A DNA stretch of 48,359 bases from Flavobacteriaceae bacterium Ga0077528 (GCA_001464475.1 LNDX01000027.1:1-48359); one strand, 5' to 3'; positions 8,635 through 17,976 are shown, counted from the stretch's first letter. A program made the numbers and translations. The notes: generated from the sequence alone by a model not told the origin.

Positions 8635-8671
8635 AAAATCCCAAATTTCAAATGATGAAGTTTGGGATTTT
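8635..8671. terminator. Bidirectional terminator between yajC and the YdeI-like gene
   Basis: AAAATCCCAAA (8635-8645) pairs with TTTGGGATTTT (8661-8671). It is flanked by A and T runs, so it can stop transcription from both converging genes. Confidence 0.8.
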
Positions 8672-8682
8672 TTTTGACTATT

Positions 8683-9258
8683 TTATCTGTATTTGTCATT
8701 CAAACCTATATTATTTAAAATCATGGGTTTGATTTTTTCAAATCTTGCAAGTTTAGTTTTTTCTTGCTTTGCAGTTTCAATATATTCAAGAAACTCATTC
8801 TGTTTAGAAGATGTAAATTTTTCAAAAGCAATAGAAAGTTCTTTATCTGATTCTAATTCGGCATCTAAAAACGCACAAACAATTCTTGCTTTCTTAGTTG
8901 GTTTAATCGATTTTCCTTCTTTCTCATTTGCAATTGCTTCATTGATGTAAGCTAAAATCTTTTTTTCGTTGATTTCCTCTTTAGAAGTAAATCGCCACTG
9001 ACGAAGTGCTTTTGTCACACCTTCATTGGCATTAACTAAAACATTTAATTCATCTTTTAGAAATACTCCGTTGTAAAACCAAAGAGCAAAATAATTTTTG
9101 AAAGCTCCAATTCCAATGACGTTTTTGTTATTTATGGTATAAACAATTCCACCCCATTTTGTAGTTTCAATTAATTCGGTTTTATTGAGAATTGATTTAA
9201 TTATTTCAATTTCATCATCCCAATAATCATATTTCATCCAAGGATTTTTTTCGTCCAT
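8683..9258 (-). CDS. YdeI/OmpD-associated family protein (DUF1801 plus OmdA-type C-terminus)
   Basis: A 191-residue cytoplasmic protein. The N-terminal part (about 15-110) has a DUF1801-like fold, with ETTKWGGIVYTINNKNVIGI and the FALWFYNGVFLKD core. The C-terminal part (about 125-185) is the lysine-rich OmdA/YdeI helical region (FEKFTSSKQNEFLEYIETAK ... RFEKIKPMILNNIGLN). The family has been linked to bacteriocin or peptide tolerance, without a defined biochemical activity. It is convergent with yajC and lies 11 bases downstream of pepT on the same strand, so it is likely co-transcribed with pepT. Confidence 0.8.
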   Translation of the reverse strand: MDEKNPWMKYDYWDDEIEIIKSILNKTELIETTKWGGIVYTINNKNVIGIGAFKNYFALWFYNGVFLKDELNVLVNANEGVTKALRQWRFTSKEEINEKKILAYINEAIANEKEGKSIKPTKKARIVCAFLDAELESDKELSIAFEKFTSSKQNEFLEYIETAKQEKTKLARFEKIKPMILNNIGLNDKYR

Positions 9259-9269
9259 ACAAAAAATGA

Positions 9270-10523
9270 TTATTTCTCTGAAAAATCTGTTGTAGCTGTT
9301 AGTTCAGCAATTTTTACAATTACATCAACGGCTTTTTGCATACTTTCTACTGGAACATATTCATATTTTCCATGAAAATTATGCCCTCCAGCAAATATAT
9401 TCGGACACGGTAATCCCATGTAAGATAATCTTGAGCCGTCTGTTCCTCCACGTATTGGTTTTATTAACGGTGTGATTCCTAATTGCTTCATAGCTTCTTC
9501 GGCTAAATCTACAATAAACATCATTGGTTCAACTTTTTCACGCATGTTGTAGTATTGGTCTTTTACTTCTGCAATACAAATATCTTCGCCAAATTGTTGA
9601 GCGAATTTTTTATTAATTCCTTCAGCAATTTCTAAAACTTTATTTTTTCTTTCTTGAAATAAATTGGCATCATGATCACGAATAATCAATTCAACTACAC
9701 TTTCTTCAATACTTCCTGAAAGACCTACAACATGGTAAAATCCTTCATAATCTGCTGTTTCTTGTGGAATTTCATTCTTTGGTAATTGGTTTATAAAATC
9801 ATTTGCAATAAGCATTGAGTTTATCATTTTACCTTTGGCATAACCAGGATGTACACTTTTTCCTTTGAATTTGATTTTTGCTCCAGCAGCATTAAAGTTT
9901 TCATACTCTAATTCACCAATTTGACTTCCGTCCATAGTGTAAGCCCATTTTGCACCAAACTTCTCTACATCAAAAATATCAGCACCACGACCAATTTCTT
10001 CATCTGGTGTAAATCCAACTCTAATTTTACCGTGCTTAATTTCAGGATGTTGTACTAAATATTCCATAGCAGTAACAATTTCCGTTAAGCCAGCTTTATC
10101 ATCAGCGCCTAAAAGTGTTAATCCGTTTGTTGTAATTAAAGTTTGTCCTTTATACAATAATAAATCTTTAAAATAACTTGGAGAAAGAATGATATTTTGC
10201 TCTTTATTTAAAACAATATCGCCACCATCATAGTTTTCTATAATTTGTGGTTTTACATCTTTACCAGTAAAATCTGGAGATGTATCATAATGCGAAACAA
10301 ATCCAATTGTTGGAACTTCATGGTCAACATTGCTAGGTAATGTTCCCATAACGTAGCCATTTTCATCAATGGTAACTTCGGTTAATCCGATAGTATTTAA
10401 TTCTTTAACTAATAAATTGGCAAGATCTAATTGTTTTTTAGTACTTGGTGTCGTCGGAGAATTTGCATCCGATTCAGTATCGATAATGACATAGCTTATA
10501 AAGCGGTCGATGATGTTTTGCAT
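9270..10523 (-). CDS. pepT: Peptidase T (tripeptide aminopeptidase, M20B)
   Basis: A zinc-dependent cytosolic enzyme that removes the N-terminal residue of tripeptides. It has 417 residues, the usual length. Metal ligands and catalytic residues are in recognisable blocks: SHYDTSPD (His78, Asp80), LLGADDKAG, the catalytic pair in [10 protein letters not shown], and the late [14 protein letters not shown]. The dimerisation domain lies between them. [18 protein letters not shown] matches the family's substrate-binding loop. It is expected to help complete peptide use and is probably in one transcription unit with the flanking minus-strand genes. Confidence 0.93.
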   Translation of the reverse strand: MQNIIDRFISYVIIDTESDANSPTTPSTKKQLDLANLLVKELNTIGLTEVTIDENGYVMGTLPSNVDHEVPTIGFVSHYDTSPDFTGKDVKPQIIENYDGGDIVLNKEQNIILSPSYFKDLLLYKGQTLITTNGLTLLGADDKAGLTEIVTAMEYLVQHPEIKHGKIRVGFTPDEEIGRGADIFDVEKFGAKWAYTMDGSQIGELEYENFNAAGAKIKFKGKSVHPGYAKGKMINSMLIANDFINQLPKNEIPQETADYEGFYHVVGLSGSIEESVVELIIRDHDANLFQERKNKVLEIAEGINKKFAQQFGEDICIAEVKDQYYNMREKVEPMMFIVDLAEEAMKQLGITPLIKPIRGGTDGSRLSYMGLPCPNIFAGGHNFHGKYEYVPVESMQKAVDVIVKIAELTATTDFSEK

Positions 10524-10529
10524 GTTTTT

Positions 10530-10871
10530 TTATAAAATATTTGTATTACTTAATCCTTTGAATAATCTAAATAAACCATAAATAATAGCTCCGTAGGTTA
10601 TCAATCCAACTCCCGAAAAGGTAATTGCGATTCCAACTACAAGCCAAATGGCTCCATATAGTATATCTTTGTTCGCTGCTGCTCTTTCTGCATCCATTAA
10701 TTTGTCTTCGCCATCAGCAATTAGTTTTTTTGCAGCTTCTTCGTCGATTCCTTTTTCTAATAAAGCAGCAATAATTAGTCGTTTAGGTTGTTCAGCAATA
10801 AGGCTTGAAATAACATACTCTTGTATGCTTTTTGGGTTTTCTTGATCAGATAATGTTTTGTTTTCAAACAT
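10530..10871 (-). CDS. Small membrane protein with glycine-rich C-terminal helices, unknown
   Basis: A 113-residue protein of unknown function. The N-terminal half is charged and helical (LLEKGIDEEAAKKLIADGEDK), and is followed by two hydrophobic segments rich in Gly, Ile and Val (about 67-85 and 89-107). I placed the start at the ATG at 10871. The longer reading to 10940 would run through the secA terminator and its hydrophobic end is not needed. A good promoter sits at 10886-10918. The next gene on the strand is pepT, seven bases away, so they probably form an operon. Confidence 0.6.
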   Translation of the reverse strand: MFENKTLSDQENPKSIQEYVISSLIAEQPKRLIIAALLEKGIDEEAAKKLIADGEDKLMDAERAAANKDILYGAIWLVVGIAITFSGVGLITYGAIIYGLFRLFKGLSNTNIL

Positions 10872-10885
10872 ATAATTATTTTTTT

Positions 10886-10918
10886 CAAATATAAAAAAAT
10901 CCTCAACTGCTTTCACAA
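10886..10918 (-). promoter_or_regulatory. Flavobacterial promoter overlapping the secA terminator
   Basis: On the minus strand a TTG (complement of 10916-10918) is followed after 22 bases by TATATTTG (complement of 10886-10893), matching TTG-N17-23-TAnnTTTG. The -33 element lies in the loop of the secA terminator hairpin and the -7 box follows its T tract. Confidence 0.6.
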
Positions 10919-10927
10919 TTGAGGATT
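10898..10927 (-). terminator. Terminator of secA
   Basis: AATCCTCAA (10898-10906) pairs with TTGAGGATT (10919-10927). On the minus strand it is followed by a run of seven T. It lies 20 bases after the secA stop. Confidence 0.82.
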
Positions 10928-10946
10928 GTATTTTGAGCAAATTTAC

Positions 10947-13900
10947 TTATTCGTTAACGATAACCCATTCACCACTTGCAATCATACTTTCAGCTTTTTT
11001 GTATTTCAAGCTTTCTGTTTTTCCACTCATAACGTGTTTGATTGTAACGTTATCGTTTCTGTTAATCTTAGGTTGATCACGAACGATAGTCTCTGTTACT
11101 TGACGTTGTTGCGTTTGTCCAGCTTCACGGTTTTGTTCAGCTAGAGAGTCGCTATTTGGGATTTCATCTTTAGATTCAATGTAATCTTGCTTACGTTTTA
11201 CTTCTCTTGCTTCTTGTATATTATTGTTTTGCTGTGGCAAATCACCTTTAAACAAGAACGAAATAACTTCTTTATTTACGCCATCTAACATGGTTCTAAA
11301 TAAATTAAAAGCTTCTAATTTATAAATCAGTAATGGATCTTTTTGTTCGTGAACAGCAAGTTGAACTGATTGTTTCAATTCATCCATTTTACGTAAGTGC
11401 TTTTTCCAAGCTTCATCAACGATTGCTAGTGTGATATTCTTCTCAAAATCAGCAATTAATTGTGTTCCATGAGATTCATATGCTTTTTTCAAATCGGTAA
11501 CAACATTCAATGATTTGATACCATCTGTAAAAGGAACTATAATTCTCTCAAACGTATTTCCTTCTTTCTCATAAACATTAGCAATGATAGGGAATGCTTC
11601 TCTTGCACTTCTTTCTGTTTTTTCAGTGTAATATTGCATTGCAGCTTTATAAACTTTACCAGTCAATTCCATTTCTGATAATTTTGCAAAATCACCTTCT
11701 GATACTGGTGAAGTTATCGAGAAATAACGAATTAATTCGAATTCAAAGTTTTTAAAATCATTACTTGCTTTATTATCACCAACGATTACTTCGCAAGTAT
11801 CATACATCATATTTGCAATATCTAGTTTCAAACGTTCTCCATGTAAAGCATGACGACGACGTTTGTAAACTACTTCTCTTTGAGCATTCATAACGTCATC
11901 ATATTCTAACAAACGTTTACGAGTACCAAAGTTATTTTCTTCTACTTTTTTCTGAGCTCTTTCGATAGATTTAGTCATCATAGAATGTTGAATCACTTCA
12001 CCTTCTTTCAATCCCATTCTGTCCATCACTTTTGCAACTCTTTCTGAACCAAATAAACGCATTAAGTTATCTTCAAGAGAAACGTAAAATTGTGAACTTC
12101 CTGGATCACCTTGACGACCAGCACGACCACGCAACTGACGGTCAACACGACGCGAATCGTGACGCTCAGTACCAATAATTGCTAAACCACCAGCAGCTTT
12201 TACTTCTGGAGTTAATTTAATATCGGTTCCACGACCAGCCATATTTGTTGCAATTGTTACTACTCCAGGTTTTCCTGCTTCAGCAACGATTTCTGCTTCA
12301 CTTTTGTGCATTTTGGCATTCAATACATTGTGAGCAACACCACGCATTTTCAACATTCTACTCAATAATTCTGAAATTTCAACTGATGTTGTTCCAATTA
12401 ATACAGGTCTTCCTGATGCAGATAATTGAGTTACATCTTCAATAACAGCATTAAATTTTTCACGAACAGAACGATAGATTAAATCTTCTTTATCATTTCT
12501 AGAAATTCCTCTGTTAGTTGGAATTTCAACTACGTCTAGTTTGTAAATTTCCCAAAGTTCACCAGCTTCTGTAACAGCAGTTCCTGTCATACCAGCTAAT
12601 TTGCTGTACATACGGAAGTAGTTTTGAAGTGTAATTGTAGCAAAAGTTTGGGTTGCAGCTTCAATGGTTACTTGTTCTTTGGCTTCAATGGCTTGGTGTA
12701 ATCCGTCTGAATAACGACGACCATCCATAATACGACCAGTTTGCTCATCAACAATAAGAATTTTGTTATCCATGATAACATATTCTACATCTTTTTCAAA
12801 AAGAGTGTAAGCTTTTAGTAATTGCGTAAGTGTATGGATACGTTCCGATTTGATTCCGAAGTCTTGAAATAATTTTTCTTTTGCTTCAGCTTCTTTATCT
12901 TTCTCTAGATTTTGTTTTTCTATAGCAGCAATTTCAGTTCCAATATCTGGAAGTACGAAAAAGCTTTCATCAGTATCTTGTGATAGGAATTTGATTCCAT
13001 TATCAGTCAATTCTACTTGATTGTTTTTTTCTTCAATTACAAAATATAATGCTTCGTCAACAATTGGCATTTTGCGGTTGTTGTCTTGCATGTATTCATT
13101 TTCAGTTTTTTGCAAAAGTGCTTTTACACCTTCTTCACTTAAAAATTTAATAAGTGCTTTGTTTTTTGGAAGCGAACGATAAGCTCTCAACAACTGAAAA
13201 CCACCATCTTTAGTATTTCCTTCTTTAATCAATTTTCTGGCTTCTGCTAAAAATCCATTAGCAAGTTGACGTTGAAGATTGAATAAATTTTCAATTTTTG
13301 GTTTCAATTCGTTAAATTCATGACGATCACCATCAGGAACTGGACCAGAAATAATTAAAGGAGTTCTTGCATCATCAATCAATACAGAGTCAACCTCGTC
13401 GACAATGGCATAATTGTGTTTTCTTTGAACCAAATCTTCTGGCGAATGTGCCATGTTATCTCTTAGGTAATCAAAACCAAATTCATTGTTTGTTCCATAA
13501 GTAATATCAGCTTCATAAGCTTTTCTTCTTGCATCAGAATTTGGAGAATGATTGTCAATACAATCGACAGTTAATCCGTGGAATTCAAATAGAGGAGCTT
13601 TCCAAGTGCTATCACGTTTTGCTAAGTAGTCATTTACAGTTACTAAATGAACTCCATTTCCAGTTAACGCATTCAAGTATAGCGGAAGAGTAGCCACTAA
13701 AGTTTTTCCTTCTCCTGTTTGCATTTCGGCAATTTTCCCTTGATGTAAAACGATACCACCAATCAACTGAACGTCATAGTGAATCATATCCCAAGTGATT
13801 TCTTTTCCTGCTGCATTCCATTGGTTTGCCCAGATAGATTTATCCCCATCTAATGTGATGTAGGATTTTGTAGCTGAAAGTTCTCTGTCTTTAGGTGTTG

Positions 13901-14297
13901 CAGTAACTGTTATGGTTGAATTTTCTTTAAAACGTCTTGCAGTTTCTTTTACAACTGCAAAAGCTTCAGGAAGAATTTCCATTAATACTTTTTCTGAAAT
14001 TTCGTATGCTTCTTTTTCTAGAGTATCAATAGCATTATAGATATCTTCTCTTAAATCGATATCTGATGTGTTTTCAGCATCTGCTTTTTTTGCAGCAATT
14101 TCAGCATCTTGTTTTGCACGAGCTAGCTTAATTTTTTCTTTGAATTCGGCAGTTTTTGCTCTTAACTCATCGTGAGATAAAGCCATTAATGCTGGTTCAA
14201 GTGCTTTAATTTTAGCAATATAAGGTTGTGTAGCTTTTACATCTTTTTCAGATTTATCACCTACGAAAATTTTAAGTATATTATTAATGAAACTCAT
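10947..14297 (-). CDS. secA: Preprotein translocase ATPase SecA, long Bacteroidota form
   Basis: The motor that drives unfolded proteins through SecYEG, here feeding the many Sec-exported and T9SS cargo proteins. It has 1116 residues. Walker A is MQTGEGKT (192-199), the DEVD box is at about 300-303, and the second nucleotide fold has [11 protein letters not shown] and [17 protein letters not shown]. The helical scaffold and wing carry [16 protein letters not shown] long charged insert near residues 45-85 and an extended C-terminus account for the large size. The C-terminus ends in [25 protein letters not shown] sequence instead of a cysteine zinc motif, which I believe is usual in flavobacteria. 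The sequence is intact. Confidence 0.96.
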   Translation of the reverse strand: MSFINNILKIFVGDKSEKDVKATQPYIAKIKALEPALMALSHDELRAKTAEFKEKIKLARAKQDAEIAAKKADAENTSDIDLREDIYNAIDTLEKEAYEISEKVLMEILPEAFAVVKETARRFKENSTITVTATPKDRELSATKSYITLDGDKSIWANQWNAAGKEITWDMIHYDVQLIGGIVLHQGKIAEMQTGEGKTLVATLPLYLNALTGNGVHLVTVNDYLAKRDSTWKAPLFEFHGLTVDCIDNHSPNSDARRKAYEADITYGTNNEFGFDYLRDNMAHSPEDLVQRKHNYAIVDEVDSVLIDDARTPLIISGPVPDGDRHEFNELKPKIENLFNLQRQLANGFLAEARKLIKEGNTKDGGFQLLRAYRSLPKNKALIKFLSEEGVKALLQKTENEYMQDNNRKMPIVDEALYFVIEEKNNQVELTDNGIKFLSQDTDESFFVLPDIGTEIAAIEKQNLEKDKEAEAKEKLFQDFGIKSERIHTLTQLLKAYTLFEKDVEYVIMDNKILIVDEQTGRIMDGRRYSDGLHQAIEAKEQVTIEAATQTFATITLQNYFRMYSKLAGMTGTAVTEAGELWEIYKLDVVEIPTNRGISRNDKEDLIYRSVREKFNAVIEDVTQLSASGRPVLIGTTSVEISELLSRMLKMRGVAHNVLNAKMHKSEAEIVAEAGKPGVVTIATNMAGRGTDIKLTPEVKAAGGLAIIGTERHDSRRVDRQLRGRAGRQGDPGSSQFYVSLEDNLMRLFGSERVAKVMDRMGLKEGEVIQHSMMTKSIERAQKKVEENNFGTRKRLLEYDDVMNAQREVVYKRRRHALHGERLKLDIANMMYDTCEVIVGDNKASNDFKNFEFELIRYFSITSPVSEGDFAKLSEMELTGKVYKAAMQYYTEKTERSAREAFPIIANVYEKEGNTFERIIVPFTDGIKSLNVVTDLKKAYESHGTQLIADFEKNITLAIVDEAWKKHLRKMDELKQSVQLAVHEQKDPLLIYKLEAFNLFRTMLDGVNKEVISFLFKGDLPQQNNNIQEAREVKRKQDYIESKDEIPNSDSLAEQNREAGQTQQRQVTETIVRDQPKINRNDNVTIKHVMSGKTESLKYKKAESMIASGEWVIVNE

Positions 14298-14341
14298 AAT
14301 GGGTTTGTATTTATTTTTTTATTATCCCTAATTTGGGTGTG

Positions 14342-14368
14342 CAAATTTAAACAAAAAAAAAGCCCCAA
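14342..14368 (-). promoter_or_regulatory. Candidate secA promoter inside the upstream terminator
   Basis: On the minus strand TTG (complement of 14366-14368), then 16 bases, then TAAATTTG (complement of 14342-14349). The -7 box fits the flavobacterial consensus; the spacing is one base short. It would give a leader of about 40 bases before the secA ATG. Confidence 0.45.
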
Positions 14369-14380
14369 AGGAGACTTTTT
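14357..14380 (-). terminator. Terminator of the DUF2795 gene
   Basis: AAAAAGCCCC (14357-14366) pairs with GAGACTTTTT (14371-14380) with two G-U pairs and a 4-base loop. A T run follows on the minus strand. Confidence 0.7.
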
Positions 14381-14403
14381 TCTGTTGTGTTAGTTTATTT
14401 TTT

Positions 14404-14625
14404 TTAATATTCGTCCTCGTTCCAAAGATAATCTTCGTCAGTTGGATAATCTGGCCAAATTTCTTCCATTGATTCATATATTTCGCCTTCATCTTCAATA
14501 GACTGAAGGTTTTCAACTACCTCAAGCGGAGCACCAGCTCTAATTGCGTAGTCTATAAGTTCATCTTTGGTTGCAGGCCACGGTGCATCACTTAAATAAG
14601 ATGCTAATTCTAATGTCCAATACAT
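14404..14625 (-). CDS. DUF2795 family small acidic protein
   Basis: A 73-residue, strongly acidic cytoplasmic protein. The N-terminal part MYWTLELASYLSDAPWPATK followed by DELIDYAIRAGAP matches DUF2795, a small helical domain with unknown function. The C-terminal half is rich in Asp, Glu and Tyr (IWPDYPTDEDYLWNEDEY). It stands alone upstream of secA on the same strand with its own terminator between them. This is a common flavobacterial arrangement, but the role is not known. Confidence 0.85.
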   Translation of the reverse strand: MYWTLELASYLSDAPWPATKDELIDYAIRAGAPLEVVENLQSIEDEGEIYESMEEIWPDYPTDEDYLWNEDEY

Positions 14626-14740
14626 CTGCTTTCGATTTTATAATTTATGCAAAAATAAATTTTTAACTGAAATAGTCAAGTAAAAATTGATTTATTTTAT
14701 AATTAAAGTTAAGAACGTGCTTTTTTAAATTCCAATTTTT

Positions 14741-14789
14741 AAATTCCAAATCCCAAAACCCTTGATTTTATTGCCAAAATTTGGAATTT
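14741..14789. repeat. AT-rich inverted repeat built from AAATTCCAAAT units
   Basis: AAATTCCAAAT (14741-14751) pairs with ATTTGGAATTT (14779-14789). Further AATTCCAA-type copies lie on both sides (14727-14812). It sits in the 194-base gap 14626-14819 downstream of the adenosyltransferase gene, where it may act as a terminator. No gene is seen in the gap. Confidence 0.55.
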
Positions 14790-14819
14790 GGAATTTTATT
14801 TTTGGATTTTTAGAAAATA

Positions 14820-15389
14820 CTATTTTCTTGGTATCCACTGAACTTCATCAGCTTTTAGGTCAAAGGACAACTTTCGTGCCAAGACAAAAAGATAGTCAGA
14901 AAGTCGGTTTAGGTATTTAATTACTAGTTCATCTGTTGGTTCTATGTCATTTAAATGCACTGCTAAACGTTCGGCACGACGGCATACACAGCGTGCTATA
15001 TGACAATATGACACCGTTGTATGACCACCAGGAAGCACAAAATGTGTCATTTGTGGTAAACTATCTTCCATTGCATCAATTTCTTTTTCTAAATAGTCAA
15101 TGTCAGTTTCTAAAATCCCTAGATTTTGTAAACGTTTTTCGCCATTTTTAAGCGTTTCTTTTTCAGGTGGAGTTGCTAATATTGCTCCAACAGTAAAAAG
15201 TCGATCTTGAACTTCAATTAAAACGTCTTTATAGTGCGAATTTATTTCTTGGTCGCGAATTAATCCAATATGTGAATTTAATTCGTCAACAGTTCCATAG
15301 CTTTCAATTCTAATATGGTGTTTTGGAACTCGTGTTCCGCCAAAAAGGGCAGTTGTACCGGTGTCACCAGTTTTTGTATATACTTTCAT
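14820..15389 (-). CDS. Cob(I)alamin adenosyltransferase, PduO/MMAB type
   Basis: Makes adenosylcobalamin from cob(I)alamin and ATP. The 189-residue sequence has the ATP-binding start KVYTKTGDTGTTALFGG (2-18), the YGTVDELNSHIG helix with the conserved Asp/Glu, FVLPGGHTTVSYCHIARCVCRRAERL (about 117-142) and the closing LNRLSDYLFVLARKL. These are all PduO-type signatures. Adenosylcobalamin serves methylmalonyl-CoA mutase, which would fit the propionyl-CoA-type carboxylase at 44374-47995. No mutase or B12 transporter is in the window. The gene stands alone on the minus strand. Confidence 0.93.
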   Translation of the reverse strand: MKVYTKTGDTGTTALFGGTRVPKHHIRIESYGTVDELNSHIGLIRDQEINSHYKDVLIEVQDRLFTVGAILATPPEKETLKNGEKRLQNLGILETDIDYLEKEIDAMEDSLPQMTHFVLPGGHTTVSYCHIARCVCRRAERLAVHLNDIEPTDELVIKYLNRLSDYLFVLARKLSFDLKADEVQWIPRK

Positions 15390-15395
15390 TGTTGT

Positions 15396-15424
15396 GTGAT
15401 TAGTGAAAAGTAATTAGTAATTAG
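15396..15424. repeat. Dispersed AT-rich repeat (GTGATTAGT / AGTAATTAG units), copy 1
   Basis: Short reiterated units of the type GTGATTAGTGAAAAGT and AATTAGT. Related sequence occurs at 17912-17971 and 46381-46415, each time at a gene boundary. Confidence 0.5.
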
Positions 15425-15450
15425 TTTTTCAAAGATAACAAAAATTAATA

Positions 15451-15550
15451 TGGATTGCCAACTAGCCCTGATGGGAATGGCGCCTTGCAGAATGGACAGC
15501 AGGAATAAGGATTATAGATAAAGCCCAAGCGATTCGCTCCTAAATCCATT
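15451..15550 (+). ncRNA. Structured repeat resembling the flavo-1 RNA motif, copy A (degenerate)
   Basis: The element opens with TAGCCCTGAT at 15464, has a mid CAGCAGGA block that can pair with CCTG, a hairpin AGCGATTCGCT, and ends CGCTCCTAAAT. An outer stem ATGGATT (15451-15457) pairs with AATCCAT (15544-15550). The variable central helix is nearly lost compared with copies B and C. It lies between two minus-strand genes, opposite to their direction. The motif name is from memory and was not checked against a covariance model. Confidence 0.5.
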
Positions 15551-15567
15551 AAAACTAAAAGAAAGAT

Positions 15568-16239
15568 TTATAAATGACCTTCGTTTAATTTATCACTTTC
15601 GATAATTCCGTCACGTAATCGGATGATTCTGTGAGCATATTTGGCAATGTCTTCTTCGTGAGTTACAAGAATTACAGTGTTTCCAGATGCGTGAATGTCT
15701 CCAAAAAGTTTCATGATTTCTACCGATGTTTTACTATCAAGGTTACCGGTCGGTTCATCGGCAAGAATGATGGATGGTTTGTTAACCAAAGCTCTTGCAA
15801 CTGCTACACGCTGACGTTGACCACCAGAAAGTTGATTAGGTTGGTGATCCATTCTGTCAGAAAGATTAACTTGGGTAAGTACTTCTGTAGCTCTTTTATT
15901 TCTTTCAGATTTTGGATAACCTGCATAAATCATTGGTAAAGCAACGTTATCTAAAGCGGTTGTTCTTGGCAAAAGATTAAAAGTTTGAAAAACAAAACCA
16001 ATTTCTTTGTTACGAACTTCTGCCAAATCATCATCGTGCATTTGAGAAACATCTTTTCCGTTAAGAATGTAGGTTCCAGAATTCATCAAGGTTGATTTTC
16101 CTGAACCAGAAGGTCCCATTAAAGCAACATATTCACCTTTATTGATTTGCAAATCAATTCCTTTTAATACATAAATAGTTTCGTTTCCGAGGATGAAATC
16201 TCTTTTGATGTCTGAGATTTTTATAAGAGTGTTTGACAT
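15568..16239 (-). CDS. LolD/MacB-type ABC ATPase with a block missing after Walker A
   Basis: A stand-alone ATPase of the LolD/MacB family, which powers lipoprotein release or export with FtsX-like permeases. Present are Walker [10 protein letters not shown] (42-50), the Q-loop in [15 protein letters not shown], the signature [14 protein letters not shown], Walker [14 protein letters not shown] and the switch His in LVTHEEDIA. The oddity is at residues 53-54. After STLMN the family has about nine residues (ILGCLDTPT-like) before SGTYILNG; here N is followed directly by SGTY, an in-frame loss of about 27 bases at the 16080/16081 junction. It removes the end of the P-loop helix, so activity is doubtful. 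No permease gene is adjacent. Confidence 0.88.
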   Translation of the reverse strand: MSNTLIKISDIKRDFILGNETIYVLKGIDLQINKGEYVALMGPSGSGKSTLMNSGTYILNGKDVSQMHDDDLAEVRNKEIGFVFQTFNLLPRTTALDNVALPMIYAGYPKSERNKRATEVLTQVNLSDRMDHQPNQLSGGQRQRVAVARALVNKPSIILADEPTGNLDSKTSVEIMKLFGDIHASGNTVILVTHEEDIAKYAHRIIRLRDGIIESDKLNEGHL

Positions 16240-16396
16240 GATAATTTGGACTAATAAATGATTAGTAGTTTAAAACTGTATAAAGTTACAAATTCAAAAC
16301 TAAAAAATGACATTTATATAAGTTTAACATTTAATTATATAACATTACAAATGGATGTTGGAAGTAGTTTTACATAAATATTAAAACTTATAAATT

Positions 16397-17065
16397 ATGA
16401 AAAAAAGTATGTTAAAATTTGGAATCCTTTCGATGGTTCTAATAGGAATGGTTTCTAAGGAAAAAGAGGCTGCAGATAAAAGAATCAGTGAACTTGAAAG
16501 CTATGTAGATTCATTGAAAATGGCTGACACAGATGAAATGATGGCAAATTGGGATCAAATTGCTACTGATTTTGATAGAAAAAGTGCTGATGCAAATGAA
16601 TCTTTAGTTGCACTTGATGAAGCTACAAAAACTGCATCTCAAGAAAAAATTAATGCAACTGTTGCAAAATATGATGAGTTGAAGTTAAGTATGGAAACAA
16701 AAAAAGCAGTAACAATTTCGGCTAAACCAAATCCAAGTCAGCTTTTAAGAGATAGACTTTTTGGTGCTGGAAAAATAGGCGACGATATGAGTTTTGCATG
16801 GGTTAATAAAGATAATATTTTGAAAACATATGAAACTTTTTTCCAATCTTATAAAGACAATAAAGAAAATTTTTCTAGAGAAGATTATGATGAAATTAAA
16901 CTAATGTATGAAGCATTAGATAGCAGAAAAAATACCGTTGAAAAAGAAGGATTAACATCTGGCGATAATAGCTCAATAGCTTCAATAAAATTGAAATTTG
17001 GACCAATGTTTAAATTAAACAGAATGGGTGCAAAAAGTAGAGAAACAGCAGAAGCTAAAGAATAA
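16397..17065 (+). CDS. Exported coiled-coil protein, unknown, lipobox apparently lost
   Basis: A 222-residue protein of unknown function. The first 20 residues (MKKSMLKFGILSMVLIGMVS) look like a lipoprotein signal peptide, but a lysine stands where the lipobox cysteine is expected. The rest is highly charged and helical, with a coiled-coil-like part (EKEAADKRISELESYVDSLK, 22-41) and a C-terminal helical part. It is rich in Lys, Asp and Glu. It probably acts in the periplasm. A small deletion that removed the cysteine is possible but unproven. It stands alone between the divergent LolD-like gene and a convergent methyltransferase. Confidence 0.6.
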   Translation: MKKSMLKFGILSMVLIGMVSKEKEAADKRISELESYVDSLKMADTDEMMANWDQIATDFDRKSADANESLVALDEATKTASQEKINATVAKYDELKLSMETKKAVTISAKPNPSQLLRDRLFGAGKIGDDMSFAWVNKDNILKTYETFFQSYKDNKENFSREDYDEIKLMYEALDSRKNTVEKEGLTSGDNSSIASIKLKFGPMFKLNRMGAKSRETAEAKE

Positions 17066-17092
17066 AGGTTTTTTGTTTATTATTAATTCAGG

Positions 17093-17122
17093 AAAATGGC
17101 AATCAGGGATGGTTGCCATTTT
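17093..17122. terminator. Bidirectional terminator
   Basis: AAAATGGCAA (17093-17102) pairs with TTGCCATTTT (17113-17122) and is followed by T residues. It separates the convergent genes ending at 17065 and 17124. Confidence 0.8.
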
Positions 17123-17123
17123 T

Positions 17124-17903
17124 TTATGCTCTAATTACAAAATGCTCTTTTTCTTGTTCCGTTCTAAAAAAAACTATTCCCCATTGAAAGGTATCAATAG
17201 TTACGGTAATTTTTGGATGGTTTTTAATTGTTTGCCAAGCTTCTTCCATGTCTTTACTCCAATGAATATCGTCGAATATCCATACAGAATCGTTGGTAAT
17301 TGTCGGAACTAAAAGTTCAAAATAGTCTAAAGTAGCTTTTTTAGAATGATTGCCATCGAAGTATATCAGTTGGCAGTGTTCAGTGTTCAGTTGACAGTTA
17401 CTTAGATAGTCTTCAAATTTTGTGTTTATAAATTCAATGTTATTTAGATTTTGCAATTCACATTGATTTTTTGCAATTGTCATTGTATTTGGACAACCTT
17501 CTAAAGTAATGACTTTGGCATTTTTACTCCCTAAAGATAGAGCAGAAGTCGCTAATCCTAAAGAAGTTCCAATTTCTAAAATTGTATTTGGTTGAAAATA
17601 ATTTACAATTCTAAATAAAAGTTTCGCTCTTTTTGGAGAAATTCCAGCGTTTTTTGCAATTTGGTTTATGGCTCTTGTATTACTTTTAAAAACTCTCGAA
17701 CCAGCACCAAAATCGGTTACTTCAATCGTGTTTTTATTTTGTAAAAGTGAATTTCTGTAGTTTTTTAAAATAGAATATTCAGGATAATTCTTCTTATCAT
17801 AAAAGCATTTGGTAACCAAATCAAACACATACGGCGAATGCACTCCATGCTGATTCTTGGAGTTCCAAAGGAAGTTTAGATATGATTTTATAATTTGTAA
17901 CAT
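17124..17903 (-). CDS. Class I SAM-dependent methyltransferase
   Basis: A 259-residue cytoplasmic methyltransferase. The SAM-binding motif I is ILEIGTSLGLATSALS (about 108-123), followed by VITLEGCPNTMTIAKNQ (motif II) and LIYFDGNHSKKATLDYFELL with a metal-site-like Asp/His pair as in O-methyltransferases. The N-terminal helix bundle carries HGVHSPYVFDLVTKCFY, a block I associate with flavobacterial relatives. The substrate is unknown. It is the gene after the ABC-F ATPase on the same strand, separated by a strong inverted repeat. Confidence 0.82.
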   Translation of the reverse strand: MLQIIKSYLNFLWNSKNQHGVHSPYVFDLVTKCFYDKKNYPEYSILKNYRNSLLQNKNTIEVTDFGAGSRVFKSNTRAINQIAKNAGISPKRAKLLFRIVNYFQPNTILEIGTSLGLATSALSLGSKNAKVITLEGCPNTMTIAKNQCELQNLNNIEFINTKFEDYLSNCQLNTEHCQLIYFDGNHSKKATLDYFELLVPTITNDSVWIFDDIHWSKDMEEAWQTIKNHPKITVTIDTFQWGIVFFRTEQEKEHFVIRA

Positions 17904-17914
17904 TATTAGTGATT

Positions 17915-17971
17915 AGTAAATAGTGACTAGTAATTAGTCGGCTATTCACTAATTACTATTCACTATTTACT
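17915..17971. repeat. 24-bp inverted repeat (one mismatch) between ABC-F and methyltransferase genes
   Basis: The arms are 17915-17938 and 17948-17971, separated by 9 bases and differing at one position. They are made of the AGTAATTAGT / AGTAAATAGTGA units also seen at 15396 and 46381. The hairpin could terminate transcription after the ABC-F gene, but no long T run follows. Confidence 0.7.
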
Positions 17972-17976
17972 GTCTA

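Noticed and set aside
10872..10940. Longer start for the small membrane protein downstream of secA
   Set aside because: The added codons are the secA terminator and the promoter of this gene.
10947..11100. Missing zinc-binding C-terminus of SecA
   Set aside because: As far as I know flavobacterial SecA proteins commonly end this way, so it is not an anomaly.
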